Source: Candidatus Latescibacterota bacterium
GTDB taxonomy: Bacteria > JAAXHH01
DNA: 32,711 nucleotides
NCBI GenBank assembly: GCA_012270975.1
Contig: JAAXHH010000067.1
Location: 1 to 32,711 of the forward strand
Direction of reading: 5' to 3'
The notes beneath the pieces were generated by a model. The model was given only the letters and a program-made list of their open reading frames with translations, was not told the origin of the DNA and did no database searches. Below are positions 1-8,270 of the stretch, one piece after another (position 1 is the stretch's first letter; each line of letters opens with the position of its first letter). The position numbers and the translations under genes are program-made.

Positions 1-792
1 CTGGAGGACCCGCAGCAGCTTGACCTGCGTGGACGGTGAGAGTTCGCCCACCTCGTCGAGAAAGAGCGTGCCGCCGTCGGCCAGTTCGAACCGGCCCTTG
101 TAGGTCTTGACCGCGTTCGTGAAGGCGCCTCTTTCGTGACCGAACAGTTCGCTTTCGATCACCCCTTCCGAGAGGGCGTTGCAGAAGACCGGCACGAAGG
201 ACTTGTTCCGGCGGGAACTTCCGTGGTGAAGAGCGTGGGCCGCCAGTTCCTTGCCCGTACCGCTCTCGCCGAAGATCAGCACCGTCGACTGGGTATCGGC
301 GATCTGGAGAATCTGCTCCCGGATGCGCTGCATGGACGCGGACCTGCCCACGATATTCTCGAATCCATAGCGGCTGTCCAGCTGGTGCAGCAACTCCTGG
401 TTTTCCTGCACGATGCGCTGCCGGTCCAGGATCTTTTCGACCTCCGCCGCGAGCTTCTCCACGTAGACGGGTTTTTCCAGTACGTCGTATGCCCCCTCCT
501 TCATGGCGGCGACGGCCAGGCCCATGGAACCGGGCTCCGTCATCAGGATGACCCCGACCTCGGGATTCCTGCCGAGGGCGACGCTCATCAGCCGCAGCCC
601 GTCTATTCCCGGCGCGGTCAGGTCCGAGATGATGACGCTCGTGGCCTCGGCGGCCAGGACGTTGAGCGCCTGGTCGCTGTTTTCAACGGCGATAACGCGG
701 TAACCGCGCTGGGTCAGGCCGTAGTGTTTCTCGTCCCGGCCGCGGGAGGAGCCTTCTACCAGCAGGATGGTGGATTCCGTCGGACTGTTCAT
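1..792 (-). CDS. Sigma-54-dependent response regulator (NtrC family), C-terminus missing
   Basis: This is the first 264 residues of a two-component activator that would bind DNA and use ATP to open sigma-54 promoters; the rest lies beyond the left edge. Residues 1-120 form a receiver domain. The phosphoacceptor Asp ([11 protein letters not shown]), the conserved Thr (ILMTE) and Lys (LEKPV) are present, but the usual N-terminal acidic pair is replaced by [13 protein letters not shown]. The AAA+ domain starts near residue 150 with NIVGRSASM and has Walker A GESGTGKE. The sigma-54 contact loop reads GAFTNA rather than GAFTGA, followed by Walker [12 protein letters not shown]. The start at 792 is the first ATG in frame. 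The downstream 248-bp gap contains no gene. The family is certain; the target genes and the partner kinase are not visible. Confidence 0.93.
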   Translation of the reverse strand, partial: MNSPTESTILLVEGSSRGRDEKHYGLTQRGYRVIAVENSDQALNVLAAEATSVIISDLTAPGIDGLRLMSVALGRNPEVGVILMTEPGSMGLAVAAMKEGAYDVLEKPVYVEKLAAEVEKILDRQRIVQENQELLHQLDSRYGFENIVGRSASMQRIREQILQIADTQSTVLIFGESGTGKELAAHALHHGSSRRNKSFVPVFCNALSEGVIESELFGHERGAFTNAVKTYKGRFELADGGTLFLDEVGELSPSTQVKLLRVLQ

Positions 793-984
793 GGCATGTG
801 GGTTGAAGGCAAGGAACAGGTTGATGCGGCTTCAAGCCGGGACGCTGCTTCCCATACGGCGGAAACATGCTTCACCTTCGACAGAAGTCCAACGCGCAAG
901 GGGTTCCTGCTGATCCGGCGTCCACCCGAAACTACGCCAATGCCGGGTCGCTGTCAATCGCTAAACAGGCCGTACCGGAGTCCT

Positions 985-1026
985 GGAGAGGCCGCCCAGC
1001 GCCCCGGAGAGGCCGCACAACGCACA
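985..1026. repeat. 21-bp imperfect direct repeat, two copies
   Basis: The core ggagaggccgc occurs at 985 and again at 1006, with similar flanks, giving two 21-bp units. They lie just downstream of the SDR stop codon (the SDR gene reads leftwards and ends at 1040). The rest of the 793-1039 gap holds no gene I can support. Confidence 0.5.
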
Positions 1027-1039
1027 TGCGGCGGCGGAT

Positions 1040-1789
1040 TCACGGAAGCGGCTGTGCCGACACCTGGTAGGCGGGCATGACCCACATTTCGGGTATGACT
1101 ACGTGGGCGGGCTGGCAGAGCACGAAAACTACCGTATCCGCGATGTCTTCGGGCGTGAGCATCAGGGACAGGCGCTTTTCCGATACGGGCTGGGGCCTGT
1201 TCTTCAGGATGGGCGTCTTCACCTCGCCCGGCAGGATGGCGCATGCCCGGAGCCCGAACTCGGCGGCTTCCAGGTTGATCGAATGGGTCAGCGAAACCAT
1301 GCCGTGCTTGGAAGCGCAGTAGGCGGCGCCGCCGAGGAGTGAGATCTGGCGCCCGGCCATGGACGCGACGTTGATGACGTTGCCCCCGCCCCGTGCCTTC
1401 ATCTGTTCGTAGACCGCGCGAAAACAATTAAACGCGCCCGTGAGGTTGATGTCCACCACGAGATCCCAGTCTTCCACCGCCATCTCCGTGGCCGTGCGCA
1501 GGGGCGTATTGATGCCCGCGTTGTTCACCAGGATCGACACGGGGCCCAGCTGTTCCGCCGCCCGGTCGAGCGCCTCGTCGATCTGGTCCCGGTCGGTCAC
1601 GTCCAGGGGGGCGATGGCCGCACGGCGCCCGGCGGACGCTACTTCCCCCGCGGTCTCCTCCAGGGGCTCGCGCCGCCTGCTTGAAAGGATAACGTCCGCG
1701 CCTTCCCGGGCCAGGGCCAGGGCGATACCGCGTCCGATGCCCGTTCCCGCGCCGGTAATCCAGGCCACGTGTCCGTCGAGTCTGTTCAT
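1040..1789 (-). CDS. Short-chain dehydrogenase/reductase (SDR family)
   Basis: This is a 249-residue classical SDR, a cytosolic NAD(P)-dependent oxidoreductase acting on an alcohol or carbonyl substrate that cannot be named from sequence. The Rossmann nucleotide-binding motif TGAGTGIG is at residues 12-19 and NNAG at 89-92. The catalytic set is N115, S143, Y157 and K161 (YCASK). The length is typical for the family. The ATG at 1787-1789 has GGAGA about six bases upstream. Paired arginines after the second beta strand (SSRRR, 36-40) suggest a preference for NADPH, which is an inference. The acetamidase/formamidase gene ends 46 bp upstream on the same strand, so the two may be co-transcribed. 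Confidence 0.93.
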   Translation of the reverse strand: MNRLDGHVAWITGAGTGIGRGIALALAREGADVILSSRRREPLEETAGEVASAGRRAAIAPLDVTDRDQIDEALDRAAEQLGPVSILVNNAGINTPLRTATEMAVEDWDLVVDINLTGAFNCFRAVYEQMKARGGGNVINVASMAGRQISLLGGAAYCASKHGMVSLTHSINLEAAEFGLRACAILPGEVKTPILKNRPQPVSEKRLSLMLTPEDIADTVVFVLCQPAHVVIPEMWVMPAYQVSAQPLP

Positions 1790-1835
1790 GGCAGTCTCCG
1801 ATGTGTGGTTTTGGAATTCAGTTTCGACCGGCTGG

Positions 1836-2804
1836 TCAGGCTCCGGCCAGCTCGTCGTGTACCGACCGGGTGTCGATGCCCAGTCCCGCGAGCAGGTCTT
1901 TCCTGACCTTGCACACCATGGTATAGGCGGGATCGAACACGTTGCCCATGTCGTACTCGACGCATTGGCCCAGCAGCGTGTGGGCCGCCCGCGTATCGAG
2001 GCCGTAGTCGGCCTGCAGCCAGCGCAGCATCTCCGTGGTCGCGTGCTGGACGCACTGGTCGAGGGGCCGGGCGTTGCCCGCCGTGAACAGGTAATCCGCG
2101 TTCTCGCCGCGGGGCCAGGCGCTTTGCTTCCCCTTGAGCACGCGAAAGGTGAACCGCACGTCGAAGGAGATCTCTACACCGGTACCGACGATCTCGCCGT
2201 CTCCCTGCACGGCGTGGCCGTCGCCGATGTGAAACAGGGCGCCGGAAGCGAACACCGGAAAGTACGCGGTGACGCCTTCCACGAATCCGCGGTAGTCCAT
2301 GTTTCCGCCGTGACTGGCGGAAGTGGCCGTGGAGATCGCCTGGCCCTTGTCCGGCGCCACGCCGAAGCATCCCGTCATGGGTGCCAGGGGAAGGGACATC
2401 CGGCCGAGCCGGGTATCGGCCGGGTCGACCAGCGTGACCGTCCCCCGGTCCAGGTCCACCTCCCAGCGGCAGAGGTCGTCCCGGCTCCCGGTTTCCCCCG
2501 CGGTTTCCCGCACGTAATCGGGATCGAGCACGTTCGGCGCCACGGTCGGCCGGGTCCAGCCGAACGGGCGGTTGGGGGTCAGCCTGTCCAGGTGCACGGC
2601 GAGGGTGTCTCCCGGTTCGGCGCCTTCGACGTGAAAGGGCCCCGTCTGCGGATTGCCGGGAGGCGTCACGGGCGTGTCCGTACGGTCCTTCCCCCGGGCG
2701 TCGACCGTCGACGTGACGACCGTATCCCCGTCCTCCACGCGCAGGACGGGTTCGTGAGAACCCATGGTGGTGTAATAGCGGGTGGGTTCGAAGTGGTGGA
2801 CCAT
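1836..2804 (-). CDS. Acetamidase/formamidase family protein
   Basis: The 322-residue protein belongs to the FmdA/AmdA family, cytosolic amidases that hydrolyse formamide, acetamide or similar short amides to the acid and ammonia. Family hallmarks visible are GDTLAVHLDRLTPNR in the first third, the HGGNMD motif in the middle, and GDGHAVQGDGE after it. I start it at the ATG at 2802-2804 because AGGAG lies five bases upstream; an in-frame ATG at 2817-2819 would add five residues. The SDR gene follows 46 bp downstream on the same strand. A candidate promoter lies at 2865-2894. Family assignment is firm; the exact amide is unknown, and the family also includes enzymes that act on larger amides. 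Confidence 0.92.
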   Translation of the reverse strand: MVHHFEPTRYYTTMGSHEPVLRVEDGDTVVTSTVDARGKDRTDTPVTPPGNPQTGPFHVEGAEPGDTLAVHLDRLTPNRPFGWTRPTVAPNVLDPDYVRETAGETGSRDDLCRWEVDLDRGTVTLVDPADTRLGRMSLPLAPMTGCFGVAPDKGQAISTATSASHGGNMDYRGFVEGVTAYFPVFASGALFHIGDGHAVQGDGEIVGTGVEISFDVRFTFRVLKGKQSAWPRGENADYLFTAGNARPLDQCVQHATTEMLRWLQADYGLDTRAAHTLLGQCVEYDMGNVFDPAYTMVCKVRKDLLAGLGIDTRSVHDELAGA

Positions 2805-2864
2805 GATTACTCCTGTCATGCTCGTTATGGGCGGACCCGGGAAATCGCACGGTTTACGCCGGTT

Positions 2865-2894
2865 AGAATAACAAGGCGCGGCGCGGACGGTCAA
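2865..2894 (-). promoter_or_regulatory. Candidate sigma-70 promoter for the acetamidase/SDR pair
   Basis: On the minus strand a TTGACC box (2894-2889) is followed after 18 bases by TATTCT (2870-2865). Transcription would begin near 2858, about 55 bases before the acetamidase start. The 2805-3112 stretch (308 bp) holds this promoter, the divergent one at 3034-3062, and no gene I can support. Confidence 0.45.
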
Positions 2895-3033
2895 GGTGAA
2901 TCCAACGTCTTCTGCGGCGGGACGGGTGCGATGACGCCGTGTTTTCACCACGCACAAACACGGTTTCGCTTGCCCGCGAAACTGCGGGGGGTCGCTCCTG
3001 TTTCCCGACCCCTGGTCCGCGACCGGATATACC

Positions 3034-3062
3034 TTGACACGACCTTGGTTCCGGTCTATAAA
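3034..3062 (+). promoter_or_regulatory. Strong sigma-70 promoter for the small Cys/His protein gene
   Basis: A perfect TTGACA at 3034-3039 is followed, after 17 bases, by TATAAA at 3057-3062. Transcription would begin near 3069 and leave a leader of about 44 bases that contains AAAAGGA just before the ATG at 3113. This is one of the best consensus promoters in the window. Confidence 0.7.
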
Positions 3063-3112
3063 ATACTCAGCATTTCGCGGACCGTTTTTGTCTTTTAAAA
3101 GGACCTCGGCGC

Positions 3113-3421
3113 ATGCCCATCCGTTCCTACGAGGAATCCTTCGTCGGCCTGACGCCTTCCGGCGACAAGGTCCATCACATCCTCCCCGATTATCAGCGGA
3201 CCCAGGCGGGCTGCCCTCATGGCGTGGAGTTCTGGGTGGCCATACGTACGGTCTCCCGGGACGACGAACCGCTGGTCCTGCAGTGGTGCATGTCGTGCCG
3301 GCGGGTGGAAGTCCTCCGGCTCGACGAGTACGACTGGCGCACGCGCATTGAGGAGATGTGGCAAGACGATGTCCCGGACCGCCTGGACCGCCCGGACCGG
3401 CGGGAACCGGACGCGGCGTAG
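3113..3421 (+). CDS. Small Cys/His-rich protein of unknown function
   Basis: I do not recognise this 102-residue protein. It has CPH at residues 34-36 and CMSC at 59-62 separated by beta-rich sequence, so C34, H36, C59 and C62 could bind one zinc ion in a ribbon-like fold. The C-terminal 20 residues are low-complexity and rich in Asp, Arg and Pro. They are encoded partly by the first copy of a 40-bp tandem repeat that runs past the stop codon. It has a strong promoter at 3034-3062 and AAAAGGA nine bases before the ATG, which support a real gene. The aminotransferase gene follows about 150 bp downstream. The zinc site is an inference from residue spacing. Confidence 0.7.
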   Translation: MPIRSYEESFVGLTPSGDKVHHILPDYQRTQAGCPHGVEFWVAIRTVSRDDEPLVLQWCMSCRRVEVLRLDEYDWRTRIEEMWQDDVPDRLDRPDRREPDAA

Positions 3422-3505
3422 GCGGGAACAACGGAACCGGCGGGAATCGAACACGGCGCAGGCGGAGGCGTCGGAACCGGCAGTAACCGGAAGGGTGTTG
3501 GCAGA
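3397..3505. repeat. 40-bp tandem repeat, about 2.7 copies, spanning a stop codon
   Basis: CCGGCGGGAA begins at 3397 and 3437, and a diverged copy (CCGGCAGTAA) begins at 3477, so the period is exactly 40 bp. The first copy contains the last codons and the stop (3419-3421) of the small Cys/His protein. The array ends about 60 bp before the aminotransferase start. Because 40 is not a multiple of 3, it could not expand inside the frame without changing it. Confidence 0.7.
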
Positions 3506-3572
3506 ACCGGCCGGACGCGAAGCAACGATGGTACACCCGGACAACGGATCAAATCACTGAAGGAGCGTGGGC

Positions 3573-4517
3573 ATGGCCAAGAAGACGAAAATGTGGGGCG
3601 AGGATCACTCAAAGTACATCTGGCTGGACGGGGAACAGGTCCCCTGGGACCAGGGTACGGTGCATGTCACGCAGGGACATATCTTCGCCCACGCCATTTT
3701 CGAGGGGATCCGGGCGTACTGGAACGCCGAGCGGGAAAAACTCTTCGTCTTCCGATTCAGGGAACACCTGGATCGCCTGTACCGATCGATCAAGCTGATG
3801 CGTATGGAAACGCCCTATTCGCTGGAAGACGTCTGGAACGGCTCGCTCGAGCTGTGCCGGGTCCACGGGTACCGGGAGGACGTTTATATCTTTCCGACCG
3901 TGTATTTCTCGCCGGATGTGTATCTCAACAAGATGGCGGGTCCGGCCCACGTCTACGTCCACACCTTTGCCTACGGCTCCAACCTGCGCAGGAAAGACGG
4001 CGCCAGATGCTCGGTCAGTTCCTGGACGCGCATTTCGGACAACACGCTCCCGGCCCGCATCAAGTGCTGGGCCAACTACCGCAACAGCGCTATCGCGTGG
4101 ACCGACGCAACGCTCAAGGGCTTCGACGAGACGATCATGCTGAACAACCGCGGCAAGGTCTGCGAAGCGCCGGGCGCCTGCCTGATGATGATCCAGGACG
4201 GTTCCCTCATCACGCCGCCGGTGACGGCCGATATCCTGGTGAGCGTAACGCGGGACACGATATTGAAGATCGGGCGGGACGTCCTCGAGATGCCGGTCGT
4301 GGAACGGGAGGTCGATCGGACGGAGCTTTACACGGCCGACGAGGTTTTCCTGTGCGGGACGGGCGCGGAGGTGACCCCGGTCGCTTCGATTGACAACTAC
4401 GACATCGGGGACGGTTCCATCGGCCCGGTAACCCAGCAGTTTCGCGTCGCCTACAACGGTCTCATCCGGGGGATCGACGAACGCTTCCCCGAATGGCGCA
4501 CCGAGGTGCCCCTGTAG
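3573..4517 (+). CDS. ilvE: Branched-chain amino acid aminotransferase (class IV PLP enzyme)
   Basis: The 314-residue protein is a fold-type IV PLP aminotransferase that would transfer amino groups between branched-chain amino acids and 2-oxoglutarate, the last step of Leu/Ile/Val synthesis. Seen in the sequence are HIFAHAIFEGIRAY near the N-terminus, the PLP lysine K164 in ARIKCWANYRNS, E198 in CEAPGACL, and the closing EVFLCGTGAEVTPV phosphate-binding region. The usual K-x-x-x-NY-L-NS is slightly changed to KCWANYRNS. I choose the ATG at 3573 because AAGGAG lies seven bases upstream; the in-frame GTG at 3567 is too close to that site. It ends 36 bp from the convergent PIG-L gene. A D-amino acid aminotransferase-like role is possible, but the length and EVTPV favour IlvE. 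Confidence 0.9.
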   Translation: MAKKTKMWGEDHSKYIWLDGEQVPWDQGTVHVTQGHIFAHAIFEGIRAYWNAEREKLFVFRFREHLDRLYRSIKLMRMETPYSLEDVWNGSLELCRVHGYREDVYIFPTVYFSPDVYLNKMAGPAHVYVHTFAYGSNLRRKDGARCSVSSWTRISDNTLPARIKCWANYRNSAIAWTDATLKGFDETIMLNNRGKVCEAPGACLMMIQDGSLITPPVTADILVSVTRDTILKIGRDVLEMPVVEREVDRTELYTADEVFLCGTGAEVTPVASIDNYDIGDGSIGPVTQQFRVAYNGLIRGIDERFPEWRTEVPL

Positions 4518-4553
4518 CACAGATTGCGCCAGGTGGCCTTTTAGCGTAGCGAC

Positions 4554-7214
4554 TCAGGGATTCCGGCTTTCGGCCGCCAGGCTGACCAGGTTGGCGAAGA
4601 GTCGCACGGCCCCGGGTACACCCGCGGGAAGCTGGCGGAACCAGGCATAGCCCGTGTAGATATAGCGCCCCTTCCCGTAACGGGCTTCGAGGAGCCCGCC
4701 GCCCTTGGGCGGCTCACCCGGATCCTGCGAGGCCATGAGCGGCGTGTAGCGGGGATCCCATTCTCCCTGGAAGTACAGGCCGCGTTCCTGCACCCACCCT
4801 TCGAAATCCGCGTCCGTGATCCGGTTGGGCCGGTTGAAAACGGGATGATCCGGTACCAGGATGTCCACCGGCGCGTCTTCCCGGGTTACCCGGTCATGGG
4901 GGCGGCGTATCTCAAAGGGATAGGGACCGTATTGGTTCCGGTTGAATGCGTACTTGTTGTACTGGACGATGTAGACGCCCCCGGCCTCCACGTAATCCAA
5001 CAGGCGCCGGTACACGGCGACAAGGTCCGGCCGGACTTCGTAGGCGCGGATGCCCGCGATGATCAGGTCGAAGACGCCCAGGTCCGCCGTGGCGAGATCC
5101 TCCTTAGTCAGGAGTTGCACTCGGACGCCCATCTGCTCCAGCGTGACGGGTACCTCGTCGCCCGTGCCCATGATGTATCCCACGGTCAGATTCTCCGGCA
5201 GCTCGACCTGGACGACCTGGACGGTCGAAACCGTCCCGCGGTACAGGTGCCGGGGTTCCGTGTGGGGATAGGCGATCACCTCGTATCCCTCGCGGTATTC
5301 CTTTCCGGCGGCCCGCGCCACCGCCCGTACTTCGTGGGCGCCGGCCGGTGTTCCCGGTGCCGGGGTTACCGTGTATCGGTACGTCGCGGTCTGGCCCTTA
5401 CCCGAAAACGACATCGGGACCTCCGACGGGGAAACAATCCAACCATCCGGCGCTTCGAGTGACAGGCCGCCTTCGATCGTCCCATCGACGTTGCTGAGCA
5501 CGGATACGCCGAACGGCAGGGGCCTTTCCCGCCCCGATTGGGCGACCACCACCTGGGGGTCCAGGGTGACCGACAGCGCGGGCACCACCTTCAGTTCCCG
5601 CCGGATTTCCCCGAAGGCCCGGTCGGCGTACCGGTACTGCGCGGGCTGCCGGATTTCTATCTCCACCCCGTCCACGGCGAATACGGCCCGGCCCACGACG
5701 GGCTGGGGACTCCAGGGCAATCCGATCCACGCCGTCTCTTCCACCTCGACGCGCCGGTCGTTGAGGGAACGGCGGTGCCAGTAGGGCCGGGTGAGCCGGG
5801 CATCGGGCGGAACGGATACTCGCCAGGCCTCTACCACGCTCTCGTTGTACCCGATGTCCGCGGTCGGCCTGGCAGGTTCGGCCAGGGCCGGTTCGGATAC
5901 GGCGGTCCATCCCGCCGGGACGTCCAGGCCGAGGTGCGTGACACGGACAGGCCTCGTGCTGCGGTTCAACAGCACCAGGTTCATGCCAAGCGTGCCGCCC
6001 GGAACCACGCGGTCGTCCACGGCAAGCACTTCGAAGGCGACGCCGAGGGCCAGGGCCGCCACGTTGGAGAAGTCCGCTTCCTTCCGGTCAAGAAGAAAGA
6101 GGATGTCGGCAAGCGCACTGCGCGGCAACGGGCTTTGAACGAGATCTTCCCGGAGCGCCCGGATGGTCCGCAGGCCTTCCAGCACGGGATCGAGCAGGGC
6201 GGGGGGATCCAGCGGCCGGTAGGCGTCCACGGCCGCACGGGCCAGCGTGTCCAACCGGTCGAGGCGGCCGGCGAATTCCGGGACCGCTTCGGCATCCGGA
6301 CCGGCCATGGCGCGGAGGCGCATGAAGGTCGTGTCCAGTCCGTCGAAGAGGTGGCCGTCCCCGTCCGCATCCGCCATGCCCGCGCGGGAGACCAGCTTGA
6401 TCTTGGTGGTCGCCGGACCCTTGGGCTGGAGGGTCCCCATGTCCTGGGAGCGGTGCATGCTGCGGCCCGCCAGTCCGAGTTCCCTGTACGACCTGTCCAG
6501 TACGGGGCTGTAGGAGCCCACGTCGACCAGGAGGGAATCGATGCTGTCGAAGGAGGCGCGCGTGTTGTTGATGTACAGCTTCCGCGCCTGCCAGGGGCGC
6601 AGCCCGTCCCGCAGGTGTTCCGGGAAACGATCGGGATCGGCGGCGGCGTAAAAGGCTTCGCGCGTGATTCTCCCGGACGCCTGGTGATGGCCGTGTCCGT
6701 CGCGGGGCGAATCGGCGAAGACGGACACGATCACGTCGGGACGAAAGCGGCGTATGACGCGCACCACGTCCGACAGCAGCATTTCATCCCAGTTCCAGTA
6801 TTCCAGGGTTTCCTCGGCCGATTTGGAAAAACCGAAGTCGTAGGTCCGCGTAAAGAATTGCTCCGCCCCGTCGAAACGGCGTGCGCTCAGCAGCTCTTCC
6901 GTCCGGATCACGCCGATGGCGTCGTACAGTTCGGGTCCGATGAGGTTCTGGCCGCCTTCGCCCCGGTTGAGCGAAAGATAGGCGGTCCGCGCGTGCAGCC
7001 CACGGCTTACATAGGCTACCAGGGCGCTGTTTTCGTCATCCGGATGGGCACCGGTGTGCAGCAGGCTGGCGACGACGGGCAGGCGCAGCACGGCCTGGGC
7101 CAGCGTGGCCGTTCCCTTGCCGTCGGGCACGGACCGGACGGTGCCGGAGGGATCTGCGGCGACACGGGAGGCGGTGCAGGCGAGCAGGATGCAAAAGATG
7201 ATACGTGTATACAT
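4554..7214 (-). CDS. Secreted PIG-L family deacetylase with C-terminal NEW3-like and amidotransferase-like domains
   Basis: This 886-residue exported protein starts with a signal peptide (residues 1-20, ending SRVAA). The zinc-dependent PIG-L/LmbE domain follows, with AHPDDE around residues 56-61 and the second metal motif HGHHQ at 174-178. Such enzymes remove N-acetyl groups from GlcNAc-type sugars. The middle is beta-rich and resembles NPCBM-associated NEW3 repeats (for example around TPAGAHEVRAVARAAGKEY). The C-terminal ~200 residues look like a class I glutamine-amidotransferase-like fold. Large PIG-L proteins of this layout are known from Bacteroidota and related phyla; the substrate is unknown. 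The start at 7212-7214 is the only ATG that precedes the signal peptide. It lies 91 bp downstream of the pentaheme cytochrome gene on the same strand, so read-through from the bc operon is possible. Confidence 0.88.
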   Translation of the reverse strand: MYTRIIFCILLACTASRVAADPSGTVRSVPDGKGTATLAQAVLRLPVVASLLHTGAHPDDENSALVAYVSRGLHARTAYLSLNRGEGGQNLIGPELYDAIGVIRTEELLSARRFDGAEQFFTRTYDFGFSKSAEETLEYWNWDEMLLSDVVRVIRRFRPDVIVSVFADSPRDGHGHHQASGRITREAFYAAADPDRFPEHLRDGLRPWQARKLYINNTRASFDSIDSLLVDVGSYSPVLDRSYRELGLAGRSMHRSQDMGTLQPKGPATTKIKLVSRAGMADADGDGHLFDGLDTTFMRLRAMAGPDAEAVPEFAGRLDRLDTLARAAVDAYRPLDPPALLDPVLEGLRTIRALREDLVQSPLPRSALADILFLLDRKEADFSNVAALALGVAFEVLAVDDRVVPGGTLGMNLVLLNRSTRPVRVTHLGLDVPAGWTAVSEPALAEPARPTADIGYNESVVEAWRVSVPPDARLTRPYWHRRSLNDRRVEVEETAWIGLPWSPQPVVGRAVFAVDGVEIEIRQPAQYRYADRAFGEIRRELKVVPALSVTLDPQVVVAQSGRERPLPFGVSVLSNVDGTIEGGLSLEAPDGWIVSPSEVPMSFSGKGQTATYRYTVTPAPGTPAGAHEVRAVARAAGKEYREGYEVIAYPHTEPRHLYRGTVSTVQVVQVELPENLTVGYIMGTGDEVPVTLEQMGVRVQLLTKEDLATADLGVFDLIIAGIRAYEVRPDLVAVYRRLLDYVEAGGVYIVQYNKYAFNRNQYGPYPFEIRRPHDRVTREDAPVDILVPDHPVFNRPNRITDADFEGWVQERGLYFQGEWDPRYTPLMASQDPGEPPKGGGLLEARYGKGRYIYTGYAWFRQLPAGVPGAVRLFANLVSLAAESRNP

Positions 7215-7305
7215 GGGTGGGCCCCAATCGAATGGAACGACAGATACCGCGGAGGTGCTGGCCAGCCTGGCCAAGTCCGGCCTAGCCAGAGCCAAACCGG
7301 TCCGG

Positions 7306-8247
7306 TCAGGCTTCCGGAAGGGAGCGGCGGTACAGCCAGAGGACGCCCGCCACCACCAGGAACAAGCCGATGAACATCCAGCCGAATCTGCGCCGGGTAT
7401 CGACTTCGGTGCGGGCGGTATCCACCTCCTTCTGAATGCGCGGATAGATCTGTTCCAGAGAATCGACGACGGCGACCATTTCATCGAGCACGAATACGTG
7501 GGAGGCCCGCTCTATATAGGCATCCCGCGCGAGGGACGCCTGCGCCAGGATCATGTCGACCGGAACGCCCGCCGAGCGGATCTCCTCCGCCGCCAGCCGG
7601 AACGCGTTGACGGGTTCGAGTCCCCGGTCCGTCAGGGCGATGAAGTCGTCCATGATCTCCTGCTCGTGACAGTCTTCGCAGTTGTCGGGTATGGAAATCA
7701 GGGACGCCCGGGGATAGACCACTTCGTGGTTCGCGTGGCAGTCCACGCAGTTGGGCCAGAAATCCCCCTCGAGGCCATGGGGGCTGGGCACGTAGTTGAC
7801 CATCTGGACCTGGTGACACTCGCCGCACAGTTCATGAATGACATACGGATCGGGCAACCCCACGAAATCCCGTTCGACGGCGTGCGCTTCGTCCTCCACC
7901 ATGGTGGCGGGATTCCCGCCGTGGCAGTCCTGGCAGGAAATGCCCGCGGGACGGTGCGCGCTTCGCTGCCATTCGGCCACCGGCAGGCTCATGTCCTCGT
8001 CGTCCAGGCCGGCGTGACAGGAGACGCAGGTATTGGTCGCCGCGGCCGGCTGTGCTGAAGCGGAACCGGCGGGCGTCCAGAAGAGGAACAAGGACGTCAG
8101 AAGAACGAGCGCGGCCTTCGCGGGATATCCCACGGTTTGGTCGGACTGGGGGCGTCCCGCTCCAGCGCGCGGCAGATATCCGGCATGCTTCCCGTCGCTC
8201 ATTCCGTCCCCTCGCGGCCGGTGTCCGGCATGCTTCCCGTCGCTCAT
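7306..8247 (-). CDS. Membrane-anchored pentaheme c-type cytochrome of a bc-type complex
   Basis: The protein has five CxxCH heme sites: CVSCH, CQDCH, CGECH, CVDCH and CEDCH. Numbered from the inner start at 8202, these are C59, C90, C126, C152 and C175. A hydrophobic export segment precedes them and a C-terminal membrane helix ends the protein (FGWMFIGLFLVVAGVLWLY), so the hemes face the periplasm. It probably takes the place of cytochrome c1 as electron acceptor from the Rieske/cytochrome b pair encoded just upstream. The start is ambiguous. ATGs at 8247 and 8202 are in frame and carry the same GAGGGG site, because a 45-bp tandem duplication copied the region. I give the outer one (313 residues), whose ATG overlaps the cytochrome b stop as ATGA; the inner start gives 298 residues. 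Confidence 0.9.
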   Translation of the reverse strand: MSDGKHAGHRPRGDGMSDGKHAGYLPRAGAGRPQSDQTVGYPAKAALVLLTSLFLFWTPAGSASAQPAAATNTCVSCHAGLDDEDMSLPVAEWQRSAHRPAGISCQDCHGGNPATMVEDEAHAVERDFVGLPDPYVIHELCGECHQVQMVNYVPSPHGLEGDFWPNCVDCHANHEVVYPRASLISIPDNCEDCHEQEIMDDFIALTDRGLEPVNAFRLAAEEIRSAGVPVDMILAQASLARDAYIERASHVFVLDEMVAVVDSLEQIYPRIQKEVDTARTEVDTRRRFGWMFIGLFLVVAGVLWLYRRSLPEA

Positions 8248-8270
8248 TCCGTCCCCTCGCGGCCGGTGTC
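8181..8270. repeat. 45-bp exact tandem duplication across the cytochrome b stop / cytochrome c start
   Basis: Bases 8181-8225 and 8226-8270 are identical. Read on the minus strand, each unit carries the last nine codons of cytochrome b (ending GREGTE), its TGA, the ribosome-binding site and the ATG with the next codons (MSDGKHAG). Because 45 is a multiple of 3, both ATGs stay in frame with the cytochrome c gene. Only the upstream copy serves as the cytochrome b C-terminus. Confidence 0.95.

Noticed and set aside
1440..3098. A 552-codon open frame on the plus strand opposite the SDR and acetamidase genes.
   Set aside because: It is antisense to two genes with complete family motifs, has no recognisable domain, and reflects the scarcity of stop codons in GC-rich DNA.
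4528..4542. A terminator between the convergent aminotransferase and PIG-L genes (GCCA/TGGC followed by CTTTT).
   Set aside because: The stem is only four base pairs with a two-base loop, too weak to claim.
5538..7373. A 611-codon open frame opposite the PIG-L gene, and similar long frames opposite cytochrome b (8052-9605), recJ (14352-15950) and smc (25218-27626).
   Set aside because: All mirror well-supported genes in an antisense frame, and their translations show biased, motif-free composition.
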